Shown here one piece after another: positions 1 through 9,975 of a stretch of DNA of 62,000 bases. Made by a program: the position numbers and the translations under genes. Every line of letters starts with the position of its first letter. The first letter of the stretch is position 1. The stretch is from Mesostigma viride (taxonomy: Eukaryota > Streptophyta > Mesostigmatophyceae > Mesostigmatales > Mesostigmataceae), in NCBI GenBank assembly GCA_009746045.1, contig RPFO01000448.1, positions 3,801,919-3,863,918 of the forward strand, in the 5' to 3' direction. The notes beneath the pieces are model-generated. The model saw only the letters and a list, made by a program, of their open reading frames with translations, was not told the origin of the DNA and did not search any database.

Positions 1-700
1 CCTCCCCTCGCCCCTCCCTCTCCTCACCCTACCCTCCCCATCCTCCTACCTCCCTACCCCCTCCTCTCTCCTCCCTCCCTCCCTCCCTCCCTCGCCTCCC
101 TCCCTCCTCCCTCCCCTCCCTCGCCTCCCCTCTCCCCCTCCCTCCCTCCCTCCCTCCTCCCTCCCTCCCTCCCTCCTCCCTCACCTCCCTCCTCCTCCTT
201 CCCTCCCTCCCTCCCTCCCTCACCTCCCTCCCTCCCTCCCTCCCTCCCTCCCTCCCTCCCTCCCTCCCTTCCCTCCCTCCCTCCCTCCTCCCTCTCCCTC
301 CCTCCCTCCCTCCCTCCCTCCCTCCCTCCCTCCCTCCCCCTCCCCCCCCTCCTCCCTCCCCCCCCTCCCTCCTCCCTCCCTCCCTCCCTCCTCCCTCCCC
401 TCCCTCCTCCCTCCCTCCCTCCCTCCCCCCCCTCCCTCCTCCCTCCCTCCCTCCTCCCTCCCTCCCTCCCTCCCTCCCTCCTCCCTCCTCCCTCCCTCCC
501 TCCTCCCTCCCTCTCCCTCCCTCCCTCCCTCCCTCCCTCCCCTCCCTCCCTCCCTCCCTCCCTTCCCCTCCTCCCTCCCTCCCTCCCTCCCTCCCTCCCT
601 CCCTCCCTCCCTCCCTCCCTCCCTCCCTCCCTCCCTCCCTTCCCCCTCCCCCCTCCCCCTCCCTCCCCCCTCCCTCCCTCCCTCCCCTCCCTCCCTCTCT
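1..700. repeat. CCCT/GGGA low-complexity tract
   Basis: About 700 bases of almost pure pyrimidine on the + strand, built of CCCT and CCT units; the minus strand is a GGGA/GGA purine tract. It runs without a break into the inverted ORF fragment at 713-862, so the expansion appears to have arisen inside or next to a retroelement ORF. Long Gly/Arg/Glu-rich open frames across it are by-products of the repeat and are not called as genes. The minus strand could form G-quadruplexes or triplex DNA (inference). Confidence 0.95.
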
Positions 701-712
701 CCCGCCCGCCCC

Positions 713-862
713 GGACGACGGGCATCCCACTCCAGAATGGGCTGCAGGAGGACCGTGCTGTACGTAGCACCCGGCACCGCATGAAACTCTACCGTAAGGG
801 CATCTGACGCCATAATGCCCAGAGGCGGAGGGTAAGCCCACTGGAAACCACCGTAGACTTGT
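713..862 (-). pseudogene. Fragment of the Ty3 element 3' ORF (piece 1)
   Basis: The reverse complement matches about 29885-30030 of the Ty3/gypsy 3' ORF with scattered substitutions. It includes the stretch translating to MASDALTVEF and ILEWDARRP. The fragment stops at 29885-equivalent on its right side, exactly where the second fragment (33707-34334) begins. Its left side dissolves into the GGGA expansion. No independent function is expected. Confidence 0.85.
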
Positions 863-1331
863 TAATCATCCCACGGTCCTAAATTTAGGACTTTGTCCTA
901 AATCGTCCTAGTGGTCACTATAACCGAGGTACCGGGGGGGGGGGTCACTATATGGACCGTACCCCATGTGGACCGTACCCGGCATGATGTACCCGACCCG
1001 TGGTACCGGCACATGGTACCCGGATTCCGTACCCGGGTACCGGGTGTAATGGCGGGAAAGTAGGTACCTCGACCAAAAATATAACCGATTTTGGAGCGAA
1101 AAAGTGGGTGCGGGAATGAAGTGAGGTGGATATGGCGCCCTGACAATCGTGGCCGGCGTTTTCACGTGCGTTTATCATTTCGGGCGCCAGTAGCAAAAAC
1201 GAAAGGTTGTTAGTTAATGCTCACTAGGTCACGATCCTACTATGCTAAAGGCGTGACACATTTTCTGCGCAAGTTTTTATGTGTAGCGCTGTATCACAGC
1301 GGCACAACACAAATGGGTCGCAGATCGCCTG
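863..1331. other. Non-coding spacer with palindromic end and GTACC-rich repeats
   Basis: It begins with a 16-bp palindrome GTCCTAAATTTAGGAC at about 880-895. The same palindrome occurs at 33669-33684, beside the other half of the split ORF fragment. From 925 to 1050 the motifs GGTACC, CCGTACC and GGACCGTACCC recur many times. A G10 run lies near 935. No convincing gene is seen. Confidence 0.6.
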
Positions 1332-1351
1332 CACTAGGAACTCGGCTTTGA

Positions 1352-1670
1352 GAATGGGTGAGAAATTGTGAGAAAAAGGGTGAGAAAGGTGAGAAAAAGG
1401 GTGAGAAATGGGTGAGAATGGGTGAGAAAGGTGAGAAAAAAGGGTGAGAATGGGGTGAGAATGGGTGAGAAAACACGTTTCTCACCCGGGTGAGATTGCC
1501 CCAAAAAGGTGAAAAAAGGGGAAAAACGTGAGAAAAATCTCAAAAAACAGGACATGAGATAAGTGAGAAAAACGGGAGGTGTGAAACGTGAGAAAAGTGA
1601 GAAAATCAGGACGTGAGAAAAGTGAGAAAAACAGGACGTGAGAAAAGTGAGAAAAGTGAGAAAACACAGC
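1352..1670 (+). repeat. Left subterminal GGTGAGAA repeats of CACTA element
   Basis: Dozens of copies of GTGAGAAA and GGGTGAGAATG occur in one orientation just inside the left terminus. The same motif occurs on the opposite strand (TCTCACC) inside the right terminus. In CACTA elements such arrays bind the element's own DNA-binding protein; that role is inferred here. Confidence 0.85.
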
Positions 1671-1830
1671 GCTGAAAAACACACCCATAATGCAATATGC
1701 TGGCAGCAGACACATGCATGCAGTGCCAGTAACAACCGCTGTTCAAAACAGCACGAACAATAATGATTTTTTCATTAAATGTTTGAATAATTTTAATGTT
1801 TACAGCTGCAAGAACCCGTTGATTCAACTA

Positions 1831-1980
1831 TTCAACACTGTTATGGCGTTATGTACATCTTCGGCATTCAAATATGCCTTTTCAACACAGTCTGTTATGG
1901 CGTTATGACATCTTCGGCATTCAATGCCTGTTCAACACAGTCTGTTATGGCGTTATGACATCTTTCGCATTCAATGCCTA
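1831..1980 (+). repeat. 50-bp tandem repeat, three copies
   Basis: Units start at 1831, 1881 and 1931, each beginning TTCAACAC and containing TTATGGCGTTATG and GGCATTCAA. Copies 2 and 3 differ by very few bases; copy 1 has small indels. No coding potential was recognised. Confidence 0.85.
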
Positions 1981-2114
1981 TCATCAAATACTATATGGTA
2001 GCTAGCTAACAAAGCGGGCCGGTCGACAGGGCGTCACATGCTGACTTGAAAGTGGAACCGCTTGCATTTTACTCTCGTGGTCCCTGCAAGAAATAAAGCA
2101 AACCGACACAATAT

Positions 2115-2460
2115 ACGCAAGAGGAAAAGAAATCAGATCCTTGACATAGATGTAAGCGTTCTACAAGGATCTTGAGCTCAGCACCACCTAAAAATCCATG
2201 CAGCAAATGTGTATGGCAAATCATAATTCCATCAACATACAATTCTACACATCCATGCATGCAAGAGGCCGGGGGAAAAAAAACAGGCCCTTGCAGATAA
2301 ACATCTATACCTTCAAATGCCAAAATAATGACACCTATAATTCCCCCTAAAATGAAAGCAGTGCAAGAGACAAAAAAGACATCAGATCCTTGACATAGAC
2401 ATCACCATTCTACAAGGAAGAGCTCACCAGCACCTAACGGTCCATGCAGCAAATGTGTAG
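2115..2460 (+). repeat. Diverged ~100-bp direct duplication
   Basis: About 2125-2215 and 2365-2460 share ATCAGATCCTTGACATAGA, TTCTACAAGGA, AGCTCA and CCATGCAGCAAATGTGTA in the same order, with substitutions between. This looks like an old tandem duplication inside the CACTA interior. No gene is supported from 1981 to 2796. Confidence 0.65.
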
Positions 2461-2796
2461 AACCCAACACTCACTCTTATGGCAAAGCAGCCCCATGTGG
2501 CAAGGCAGCACCATACACATGAATCACACCATGCGCCAGATGTCACACGAGCAAGGCACAACGTTGTCGTCGGATCAGAAAGCAACAAACGTGAAAACGC
2601 TAGCGGCCCAAATCTGAGATTCCGCGGAACACAGAAAATAAGAAAGCTCAGAAGCTACCAGCAAGGGATCGAACATATGACCTTTGGCATGATTTCGCGG
2701 CTGTGTGAGTCTCCTGATCCGAAGGCATCTCACTTAATTAACGTTTCGAAACAGCCAAACTGCGGAAAATCTCTTACCGGAGAGAGTTGCCAATAT

Positions 2797-3007
2797 CAAG
2801 GAGACAACCAGCGCAGGCCAGAAATCGGGAGAATCCGGACCATGGTAGCTCGAGCCTGCCGTTATCTTGTCCGCGTTTTCGAGTCGTGCAGGATTATGAA
2901 TATGAATGGAGATGGAAATGTGTAGCCTTGTGCATTGAAATTACGGCTGGCTGACGTGAAGAGCGACTACATGACCTACACGGTGGGGCCGGAAACGGCT
3001 TGCTTGA
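2797..3007 (-). mobile_element. Retroposon-like repeat, longest copy
   Basis: 2797-2958 matches the reverse complement of 34819-34980, and its first 28 bases match 61126-61153. All three share the end CAAGGAGACAACC (CTCCTTG on the other strand) but stop at different points on the other side. That is the pattern of 5'-truncated retroposon copies with a common 3' end CTCCTTG. This copy extends further, to about 3007, and its outer part is repeated in inverted orientation at 3764-3861. No target duplication is visible at this copy. Confidence 0.6.
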
Positions 3008-3370
3008 TTGTGTTTCATCGTGGGCAACGAGTCCAACAACTACTTTCTCTGGGCGGCAAACTGCGGCAAATTGAACGCAAACCTCATCATGAAATCTTGA
3101 CCGTCGAAATGTAACAATCCGACGACTTATGCAGTATGCCGCGTAATTTTCTGTTGCGGGAGAGCCGTTGGGCCGGTTCCCGACGCGGGCGACCAGTGGT
3201 TTGCGTTAAGTTAACTTAGCTGAAGTTCCCCAAGCCGCATGATGGCTCTCATCGACGGCCTCAGTCTATTGACGCGTCGGCCCGATTTTGGCGGCACCCA
3301 ATTTGACCCCAACGGCACCTACCGACAAAGGGCATACGTACGTTTCACGCGCACCACGACCTTCGAGCTC

Positions 3371-3470
3371 TGCTATGGCGGTGGTGCCGTGGGGCCCGCA
3401 TCAGACTGCGGGCCCTTATCTGCTTTGGCGGTGCTGCCGTTGGGCCCGCATCAGAATTCAGGCCCTTTAT
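3371..3470 (+). repeat. 50-bp tandem repeat, two copies
   Basis: Units start at 3371 and 3421. Each begins TGCT(A/T)TGGCGGTG and contains GGGCCCGCATCAGA followed by a GGCCCTT segment. They are tandem copies with a few substitutions and no recognised function. Confidence 0.75.
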
Positions 3471-3763
3471 GCATGCGGGCCATTAATGCATGTTACTTTT
3501 TTAGTCTTCTGCATACAAATATGAAGCAATGAGGTCGTGTCCTCTGGATTTTTGCACTGCAAATGGCATTTGCACCGTGTGCAGTTCCTGGACGTTTGGA
3601 AACATGCATGATGGCATGTGGCTAATGTAATGACTGACTAGCTAGACCGTTTCAGTGGTTTTTCATTTGCGGGTATTTCCTCGTAAATGGTGGGAAAGCG
3701 ATCGCAGCAATGGTTCTCACCACTAGACACTCCCGGCCAGTGAAGCTCGAAAAACACGCCCTG

Positions 3764-3861
3764 ATCAAGCAAGCTGTTTCCGGCCCCACTGTATAGGTCA
3801 TCTTACAGTCGCTCTTTGCGTAAGCCAGCCATAATTTCAATGAACAAGGCTACACATTTGC
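3764..3861 (+). repeat. Inverted partner of 2916-3007
   Basis: The reverse complement aligns to 2916-3007 over its whole length, sharing for example GGGGCCGGAAAC and GCTACACATTT. It is a second, plus-oriented piece of the same retroposon-like repeat, lacking the CTCCTTG end. Together the two form an inverted repeat with a loop of about 750 bases. Confidence 0.7.
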
Positions 3862-3865
3862 ATAC

Positions 3866-4322
3866 TCTTTGCTTGGTTATCGGTGTGCCTTTGTTTGGAT
3901 GCAGGGGGGATCGCTGTGCTGACACAACGCGGCAAGGGATTTGCTGGTAGAAGATGCCCTTCCCAAGGCTGATTACAGCGACCCTGCGAATGGCGACGAG
4001 GCCTACTGGTGAGCCTTGTTTTTTGCAAATGCTACTTACGCCGTCTGCTTTGGTTTTTTTAATTCAGTCCTATTGAAAGGCGCCTTGGGATTAGCCATGC
4101 AATCATGTTTTACTGTCACAAAGCCAGCCCTAGTAATTAATATCTAGTTTGTTTGGTTTTACCCATCCGGGTGCCATGATCTTGCCGCCAGTAAAAGCGT
4201 CCTGTGTTGTATCTGTTCTATTTTTTTTAATAACCAATACTTGCAATAATAATACTCTTTGCTGGGTTATCGGTGTGCGTTTGTTTGAATGCAGGCGAGA
4301 TCGCTGTGCTGACACAACGTTC
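3866..4322 (+). repeat. Direct duplication of a putative intron end/exon start
   Basis: 3866-3936 and 4254-4322 share CTCTTTGCT, GGTTATCGGTGTG, TTTGTTTG, ATGCAGG and GATCGCTGTGCTGACACAACG. Each copy ends an intron-like stretch with a pyrimidine-rich ATGCAG acceptor followed by the same exon-like start. Only the second copy is followed by a long open frame. Confidence 0.7.
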
Positions 4323-5237
4323 AACGTGCTTGCATGGGCATCATTAAACCTGACGCCGCTTGTGCCGCAAGGCATTGTAGCGGCGTGTGGGGGCGTGAAG
4401 CGCTACGCGGATTCTTTCCACAAAGTCAGGATACACGGGTTCAACTACCGCACGGAGGCTGCGGACCAATCCCAGGGAAAGCGGCACAAGAATGCGGGAG
4501 TTGCGGTGCATGGCCCGGGCGGTGTAGACTTTGGTTTCATTACACACATTCTGAAGGCCAGGTTAGAGTACCCACGAGGGGGCTGGGAATGGCAGCTGTT
4601 GTTGAAGGTGGAGCTTTTTGATCGCCTTCATGTCGCTCACCTGCCCCACGAGAGGTTGGTGGTCATCAGCAGCGCACAGGCCCCCAGGTCGTCGTGCCTT
4701 GTGTTGCCAGGTGCAGTGAGCTCAGTTGGGTATGTCGTCGATGAATGCTATGCTCCCGAAATGGTGGTAATCCCTGCCAAACTGCCATGGAGCATGGCAC
4801 ATCAGGCGCAATCTGCCCTCAGTAACCATGTGTATCACAGCGTGGCAGCAGATTTCCCCACCATGCCGCAGTTTGAAGTGATTGAGGAGGGTGAGCCGAT
4901 GCCACCGCCACCGCCTAGTGGCAAGAAGAAAGGCAAGAAGAAGGGGTCCAAGAAGAAGAAGGTGGCAGCGGCAGACCTAGGTGATGGCGACGTGGTGCGC
5001 CGCGCTGGCAAGGCACCTGCTCGAGGGCGCAGCCGCAAGCGTGGTGCTCCCACAGATGCTGGACCTAGCCAGCCCACCGTTGTAATTGAGGAGGTCCCTA
5101 TGGCAAAGAGGGCCAGTGGAAGGCAGCGTAAAGCTGTGAACTATTGCGACACTAGTGGGGATGACACTATGTCATCAGAAGATGATGTTGATGCAAGCAA
5201 CCCCTCGGACAGCAGTTCTGAAGAAGATGACTATTGA
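4149..5237 (+). CDS. CACTA transposase-like protein, C-terminal exon
   Basis: An open frame of 362 codons; the plausible exon starts at 4295 after the acceptor ATGCAG, because the first ~48 residues look like translated intron. The exon contains a segment like the C-terminal region of plant CACTA transposases (DUF4216 type): a VRIHGFNYRTEAADQ stretch, then KNAGVAV, then a FGFITHILKARLEY stretch followed by LLLKVELFD. In the family the equivalent pattern is FxxNGxxFHT, NSGV, YGxLxxIxEL and VxLFxCxWxD. A Lys-rich stretch (GKKKGKKKGSKKKK) suitable as a nuclear localisation signal and an acidic Ser/Asp/Glu tail follow. It lies between CACTA terminal repeats, which supports the assignment. The DDE catalytic part is missing upstream. 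The match to the family was made by eye. Confidence 0.6.
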   Translation: MFGFTHPGAMILPPVKASCVVSVLFFLITNTCNNNTLCWVIGVRLFECRRDRCADTTFNVLAWASLNLTPLVPQGIVAACGGVKRYADSFHKVRIHGFNYRTEAADQSQGKRHKNAGVAVHGPGGVDFGFITHILKARLEYPRGGWEWQLLLKVELFDRLHVAHLPHERLVVISSAQAPRSSCLVLPGAVSSVGYVVDECYAPEMVVIPAKLPWSMAHQAQSALSNHVYHSVAADFPTMPQFEVIEEGEPMPPPPPSGKKKGKKKGSKKKKVAAADLGDGDVVRRAGKAPARGRSRKRGAPTDAGPSQPTVVIEEVPMAKRASGRQRKAVNYCDTSGDDTMSSEDDVDASNPSDSSSEEDDY

Positions 5238-5556
5238 TTTAATTTGGGCATGACAGCATTGTTTATGGAATGATGTGCTGTTTTATATTGTATGACAACC
5301 CTATATTAATTGCACCTTTGTGCACCCTATAATGCATATCAAAGTGGTGTTGAGTTTTTTTTCACGTTAAGGACTTAATGAAATAAAGCTCATGATTTTT
5401 CTCGTGTTACACTCTTGGTGAGAAATTTCTCACCACGTTGACTTGTGATTTTTCTCGTGTTAGTGATTTTTCTCGTGTTGGTGAGAAACTTCTCAATTTT
5501 CTCAATTTTCTCAATTTTTCGGACTTTTTCTCACCCATTCTCACCTTTTTTCTCAC
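5238..5556 (+). repeat. 3' flank and right subterminal repeats (outer part)
   Basis: After the stop codon comes AT-rich 3' sequence with an AATAAAG-like motif near 5381. From about 5411 many TCTCACC, TTTCTCAC and TCTCAATTTTC units begin. They are the inverted counterpart of the repeats at 1352-1670. The array is interrupted at 5557 by a TTAA-flanked element and resumes at 7264. Confidence 0.75.
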
Positions 5557-5560
5557 TTAA

Positions 5561-7259
5561 CCCCTAAATGGGCAGAAATACTGCCGATGCATCGGCTGTA
5601 ACTTCACAATTTTGCAAACCAGATGCCATCCAACCCACCCATATCCAATGGCTGTCCTTGGGGGCCAAGCATGTCCATGAGTTGCCCTTCGGGTTGGTAT
5701 ATCACAACCTTACATATATGCAGGGTAGGCCATGTATAACTGCCGTCAAAGTCAGGGGGGTCAAGACGAGCGTTTTCATTTTTGGTAGAATGTGCATTTT
5801 GAATTATGTTGTAAGAGCTAGGCACCTACCACTTCAGGGATGATAAACAATTAGTTGCTGAACAGTTTGAGCCATTGGGGTCATCATTTGGGTGGGTATA
5901 CCAGCAGTTACACCCAGTACAGCCCATAGGGGTACCGTTGGTAAAAAGCAACCAAGGGGGTAGGGGTGGGCATACTACCTACTAATACCAACTAATATGG
6001 CCCCCAACCATGCCACACAATACATTTCCCTTCCACAATGATGGGGAAACATAACTGCATCATCACACTGCCCTTACATGGCACCTATGTGCAGGTGCCA
6101 CCTTGTCCATGCACGTAGGTAACGTGGTACGGATACCCTACGCAAGGCACGCATTCTAGGAGGCAGCCACAAACAAACTAGTGATTTTAAGCCTATTTCA
6201 GCTTGCCCTAGCAAGGATAAACTAGGCCTAAGCTGCTATAGCCTGCCAGGTGATGGCCAGCACACCTGGTGGCACATGCTGACAATGGGAAGCTTCCACT
6301 CACCGGGTACATGGTTGATGATGCCACAGAGACCAGCCAACTGCCTCACACTCATGCAATATGTGTGTGGGAAATGTATAACAAACATATATGGAGGTAT
6401 TCAAACCCATACAGCCTCTAAAACTTATCACCATCACACTATGGCAGGTCAACTGACTGAGGGAAGCATCTAAGAATGGTGTTTTAGGAAGGGGCCAGGC
6501 CATGGTCAAGAAAGAGCATGAATAATACAAAAAGAATGTGCTACACAAGCTAGAACGTATATATAAACGTCAAACATCGACAAGAAAACGATAACTCAGC
6601 TTTACCTGGCATGGCTGGCATTACCTTGGCCCAGGCGGTGGCCGCAAAATGGCGCATTTCGGCACACCAAAGTTGTGCAGCATGGTCGCTAGATTCGACG
6701 ATTTCTGGCCACCCTTGCACGTTTACGACTAAAAATCATCATAAAAAGTAAAAAGAAACCGATGTATCCTTTAAAATACGCCGGAAAGGTATTGCTGTCA
6801 ACGTTTCTATCGTCCGGCCTGATCGCAGTTTTTTCCAGCAAGAACGCTGCCGACACCTATCAAATGGCATTCCCGCGAACCAAAAATTGGCCTGTATCGT
6901 CTTTAGGACGTATAAAATCAATTCCCTGAGTTTGGTCAGAAAATTCGAACGGAAACGTAAATGCCATGCGTGGGCGCAAGCCGCCATGGCCAGGTCGTCG
7001 TTTTCCGGAATGCACGTTGTACGTGAAAAAGTACCCTGACCCCTTGTACTTTGACCGGCCAGAACACCTCTATAACTTTGTCAGAAGTATGCAAACCATA
7101 GTACCATGCTGTGAGGAAAATTATAAACTTTCGATCTTCTCAGCTAAACGTTTCCTAATTCTCAATAGTTTTCGCGGCATTTGGTCCCCCGAGAAGGGGC
7201 CGACGTGTCGGCTGTAACTCAGTTTTAGGCGGAAAATCGGCAGCCAGACCATTTAGGGG
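5561..7259 (+). mobile_element. TTAA-flanked (piggyBac-like) non-autonomous element, copy A
   Basis: The 1699-bp element is flanked by TTAA at 5557-5560 and 7260-7263. Its ends are CCCCTAAATGG and CCATTTAGGGG. Both subterminal regions contain imperfect palindromes such as GCCGATGCATCGGC and GCCGACGTGTCGGC. TTAA targets and CCC(T)-type ends are hallmarks of the piggyBac superfamily. Only small open frames are present and none resembles a transposase. Near-identical copies lie at 14752-16452 (inverted) and 49540-51237. Confidence 0.85.
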
Positions 7260-7263
7260 TTAA

Positions 7264-7449
7264 GGGTTTTTTCTCACCCCAATCTCACCAAAACCCCCTT
7301 TTTCTCACCAAAATCTCACCCTGGTGAGATTTTTTGCCTAGCGTTTGCGGAAAAAAATTGAGATTTTTCTCAAATTTCTCAAAAAATTCTCACAAAAGGT
7401 GAGAAAATTGAGGGTTTTGAGAAAATTCTCAGAATCTGAGTTCCTAGTG
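7264..7449 (+). repeat. Right subterminal repeats and right terminus of CACTA element
   Basis: TCTCACCCC, TCTCACCAAAA and TTTCTCAAA units continue after the TTAA insert and end in the terminal inverted repeat GAGTTCCTAGTG at 7438-7449. Confidence 0.8.
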
Positions 7450-8488
7450 TGCTCGCGGAGGGTCGATTTTGGCACAAACATGTTAGTGTATTAGCAATGG
7501 TGGTGCGAATCAAGCCAGGAAATTTTTGTGGACGATTTTCATTATAGTCTGGAGTTTAGAAACGGAGTATTTGACATGCCGAGCGCCTGGGCCGTGATAT
7601 TCTTGCCCGATTTCCATTGTCAACCATGTTTTAGGGACGTTCAGGCTGGGCAGCGAGCGCACCTTATAGGTCTTCACTTTTGGTATTTCTTGGACCTAGA
7701 ACGCAGCACAAGCGTGGTTTATATCATTGTCGAACCGGTTGGCCAGCTTTGGTGCGCTCAGCTCTCGGAAAGCTGACCTCGCTGCGGATTTCAGCGACTT
7801 TTTTGCAACCATCTGGAATGAGGCGACGTAAGTAGCAGGTAAGTGCCGGGTTGTCCTAGATCATGAGTGTAACTGGCAACGCTGTCGTGGTGTTTTGAGT
7901 CAGCCAGCTATGCCTAAAAAGAGGGGACGCTCTCTGTGCACATAACTGTCACACATAGTTGGTTTACGTCATACAATTTTTTACGTCTCTATCTTCGTCG
8001 TCCGCTGCAGCTAAAACACACATGCGTAAGAGCAGTTTTACTCATGTGTTAGTTATAAACCATGGTCCTATGGCCTGCAGTCGTTCAGGGTGTTCTCAGA
8101 CAGTATATACAGTATGGTTTACGTGTTACATGCACCCTGAATTCGCTCACAAAGCGTTGCATGTTAGCACAACGTTGTTTTGTAACTTGATTTGGCTGCA
8201 TTCATGTGTTAGTTGCAATGCAAATGCAATGTTTTTTCATCGCTGGGTGGTGGCCAGCTTGTCCGTGATGTCAAAGAAGGTTTGGCATATGCTTAGAGAA
8301 AGTTTACCGCAAGGGGTGGGCCATGTTCAAGCCGGGCAACCTCAGCAACCATGCAACCCTATATTGCATTACCTGCACCATCTGTGACACCGTTAATCAC
8401 GCGTATATATAGAGGCAGCCACAGCAGGGTATGGCCTTGTTATACGCTGCCCCGCCATCCCAAGGCCTCGTAGGGTCCCCTAGCGCTT
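7450..8488. other. Spacer without recognised gene
   Basis: Unique-looking sequence between the CACTA element and the Ty3 element. Open frames at 7528-7776 and 7959-8387 have no recognisable motif, and I do not call them genes. A TATATATAGAGG motif lies near 8404. Confidence 0.6.
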
Positions 8489-8493
8489 GTAAG

Positions 8494-8595
8494 TGTTACG
8501 TCGCGTAACAATTCGTTGTAGTTACGGACGTAAATTAGGTCTTTTGCCTCGGTTGTCCCTAGGTTTACGTGTAGCTTCTACCGGGACACTATTGT
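8494..8595 (+). repeat. 5' LTR of Ty3 element, left part
   Basis: It matches 30875-30976 of the 3' LTR. It is separated from the rest of the 5' LTR (18154-18630) by the copia-like insertion. The duplicated bases ATTGT at 8591-8595 and 18149-18153 are the target-site duplication of that insertion. Confidence 0.95.
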
Positions 8596-9223
8596 AGTTA
8601 ATGAAACTGTGGCTGAACTGTGGTTCAGCCTGCACTGATTAATATCTACAGAGGAAGTAGTTATATTAATCAATAGGTTTACGTTGCTGGTTATGGCTAC
8701 CAGCACAGAACGCACGAGGCACGTGAGAACCGTCGCCGAAGGTGCGAGGACACAGGTGCAGGGAAAGTGGTGCTACCAAGTGGCAGCGTCCTGCTCGTTA
8801 TATACTAATTGTGACGCAGTCACATCCAGATGACTGATAGGACAGATCATCTTACAATATTGCTGTCCTTCACTCTGGACCAGCAGATCTCGACTCGTTA
8901 TCCATAAATAGTCACATCAGTGTCCTGTCGCACAAGTCCTGTCACTATTTGTTACGTCTAATCAATAGCATTGAATAAACCGCAGTGTCGGAGACTAAAT
9001 GTCCTATCGTACACTGTGACAAGACGCCGTATGCCACGCGTCACTTGAAGAACCACCGTAGAATCACCGAATCCAAGTAGAATGTAGTAGAACAGTATCT
9101 TGCTCATATCTCGAGCAATACTCATCAGAATGAACCCGTTTCTGGATTGTAGTAACCGGAAGTAGAATCTCTACAAGCCAAGTAGCTTAGTAGAATAATA
9201 TTGCTTGCCAGGCAATATTAACT
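8596..9223 (-). repeat. 3' LTR of copia-like element
   Basis: It matches 17521-18148 nearly base for base; one visible difference is T/C at the seventh base. The perfect 6-bp end pair is AGTTAA/TTAACT. Confidence 0.92.
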
Positions 9224-9480
9224 CCAGCCCTTTCTTCTCTTTTAGAGCTTGGACGTAACAGCCATATTAACTCCAGCCCTTTCTTCTCTTTTAGAGCTGT
9301 TAGGCTTGGCAACACATATATAGAAACAACATGCATAGCACTTGACATCCCTCCCAGCTCTCTGTAGTCTCTGCTCGGGATTAATCAAGCACCAAATCAC
9401 AACACATCTCAGCCATGACGAATTACAATGAATTCCCTATCCACTGGAAGTAGAAAGCCAAGTGTTTGGAATAGCAGCTT
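9224..9480 (-). other. Copia 3' non-coding region with duplicated polypurine tract
   Basis: The stretch CCAGCCCTTTCTTCTCTTTT occurs at 9224 and again at about 9275, each preceded by ATATTAACT, the LTR-edge sequence. The inner copy therefore looks like a duplicated polypurine tract plus the first bases of the LTR. Confidence 0.7.
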
Positions 9481-9975
9481 GGGCCGGGCCCACTTCAAAT
9501 GTTCCGCCGTCCAAGCCAAGTGTGTGACACTTTTGGTCGTTTTTCGCAAAAAAAAAATAAAATTTCGCACGAGTTCGCGTGATTTTCGCGTGATTTTCGC
9601 AAAATTTTCACACATTTTCGCACGATTTCGCACGATTTCGCACAATTTTGCATGATTTCGCACAATTTCGCATGGATTTCAACCAAGGGTCGTTTTGGGG
9701 AGTGACGTTTGACAAAATTTCGCATGAATTCACACACGTTGTGCACATCAAAATTTTTTACCGTCGACATTTTTCACATGAAATTTCGCACAATTTCAGC
9801 AAATTTCGCACAAATTCGCACGATTTCAGCAAATTTCACACGATTTCAGCAAATTTCGCACAATTTCGCACGATTTCGCACGACGAATCACTCTGCAGAG
9901 TGACGATCGTCGAAAAAGTCAAAAAAACGACCAAAAGTGTCACACTTTTCGGAACATTTGAAGTGGGCCCGGCCC
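9481..9975. mobile_element. Small TIR element with CGCACGATTT array
   Basis: About 495 bp with terminal inverted repeats GGGCCGGGCCCACTTCAAAT and its complement at 9957-9975. The inner parts of both ends carry CCAAAAGTGT(C/G)ACAC-like sequence. The body consists of many CGCACGATTTCGCAC / TTCGCACAATTT units. Flanks allow a CTTG duplication (9477-9481 and 9975-9978), with one base of ambiguity. There is no coding capacity; it is MITE-like. Confidence 0.8.

Larger units (their letters stand above)
1332..7449 (+). mobile_element. CACTA (En/Spm-like) DNA transposon, nested
   Basis: The left end reads CACTAGGAACTC (1332-1343) and the right end GAGTTCCTAGTG (7438-7449), perfect 12-bp terminal inverted repeats that start with the diagnostic CACTA. 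Flanking bases give at most a 2-bp TG duplication. Both ends carry clustered GGTGAGA/TCTCACC motifs, the subterminal repeat arrangement typical of the superfamily. The only recognisable coding part is a transposase C-terminal exon (4149-5237); the catalytic domain is not seen, so this copy is probably non-autonomous. A TTAA element is inserted at 5561-7259. Without that insert the element is about 4.4 kb. Confidence 0.8.

Noticed and set aside
29-841. Several long Gly/Arg/Glu-rich open frames on the minus strand
   Set aside because: They are translations of the GGGA repeat running into a fragment of the Ty3 3' ORF; all three frames are open because the repeat lacks stop codons.
2479-2925. 148-codon plus-strand frame inside the CACTA element
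   Set aside because: It overlaps the antisense of the retroposon-like repeat (2797-2958), which has independent copies, and shows no protein-like signature.
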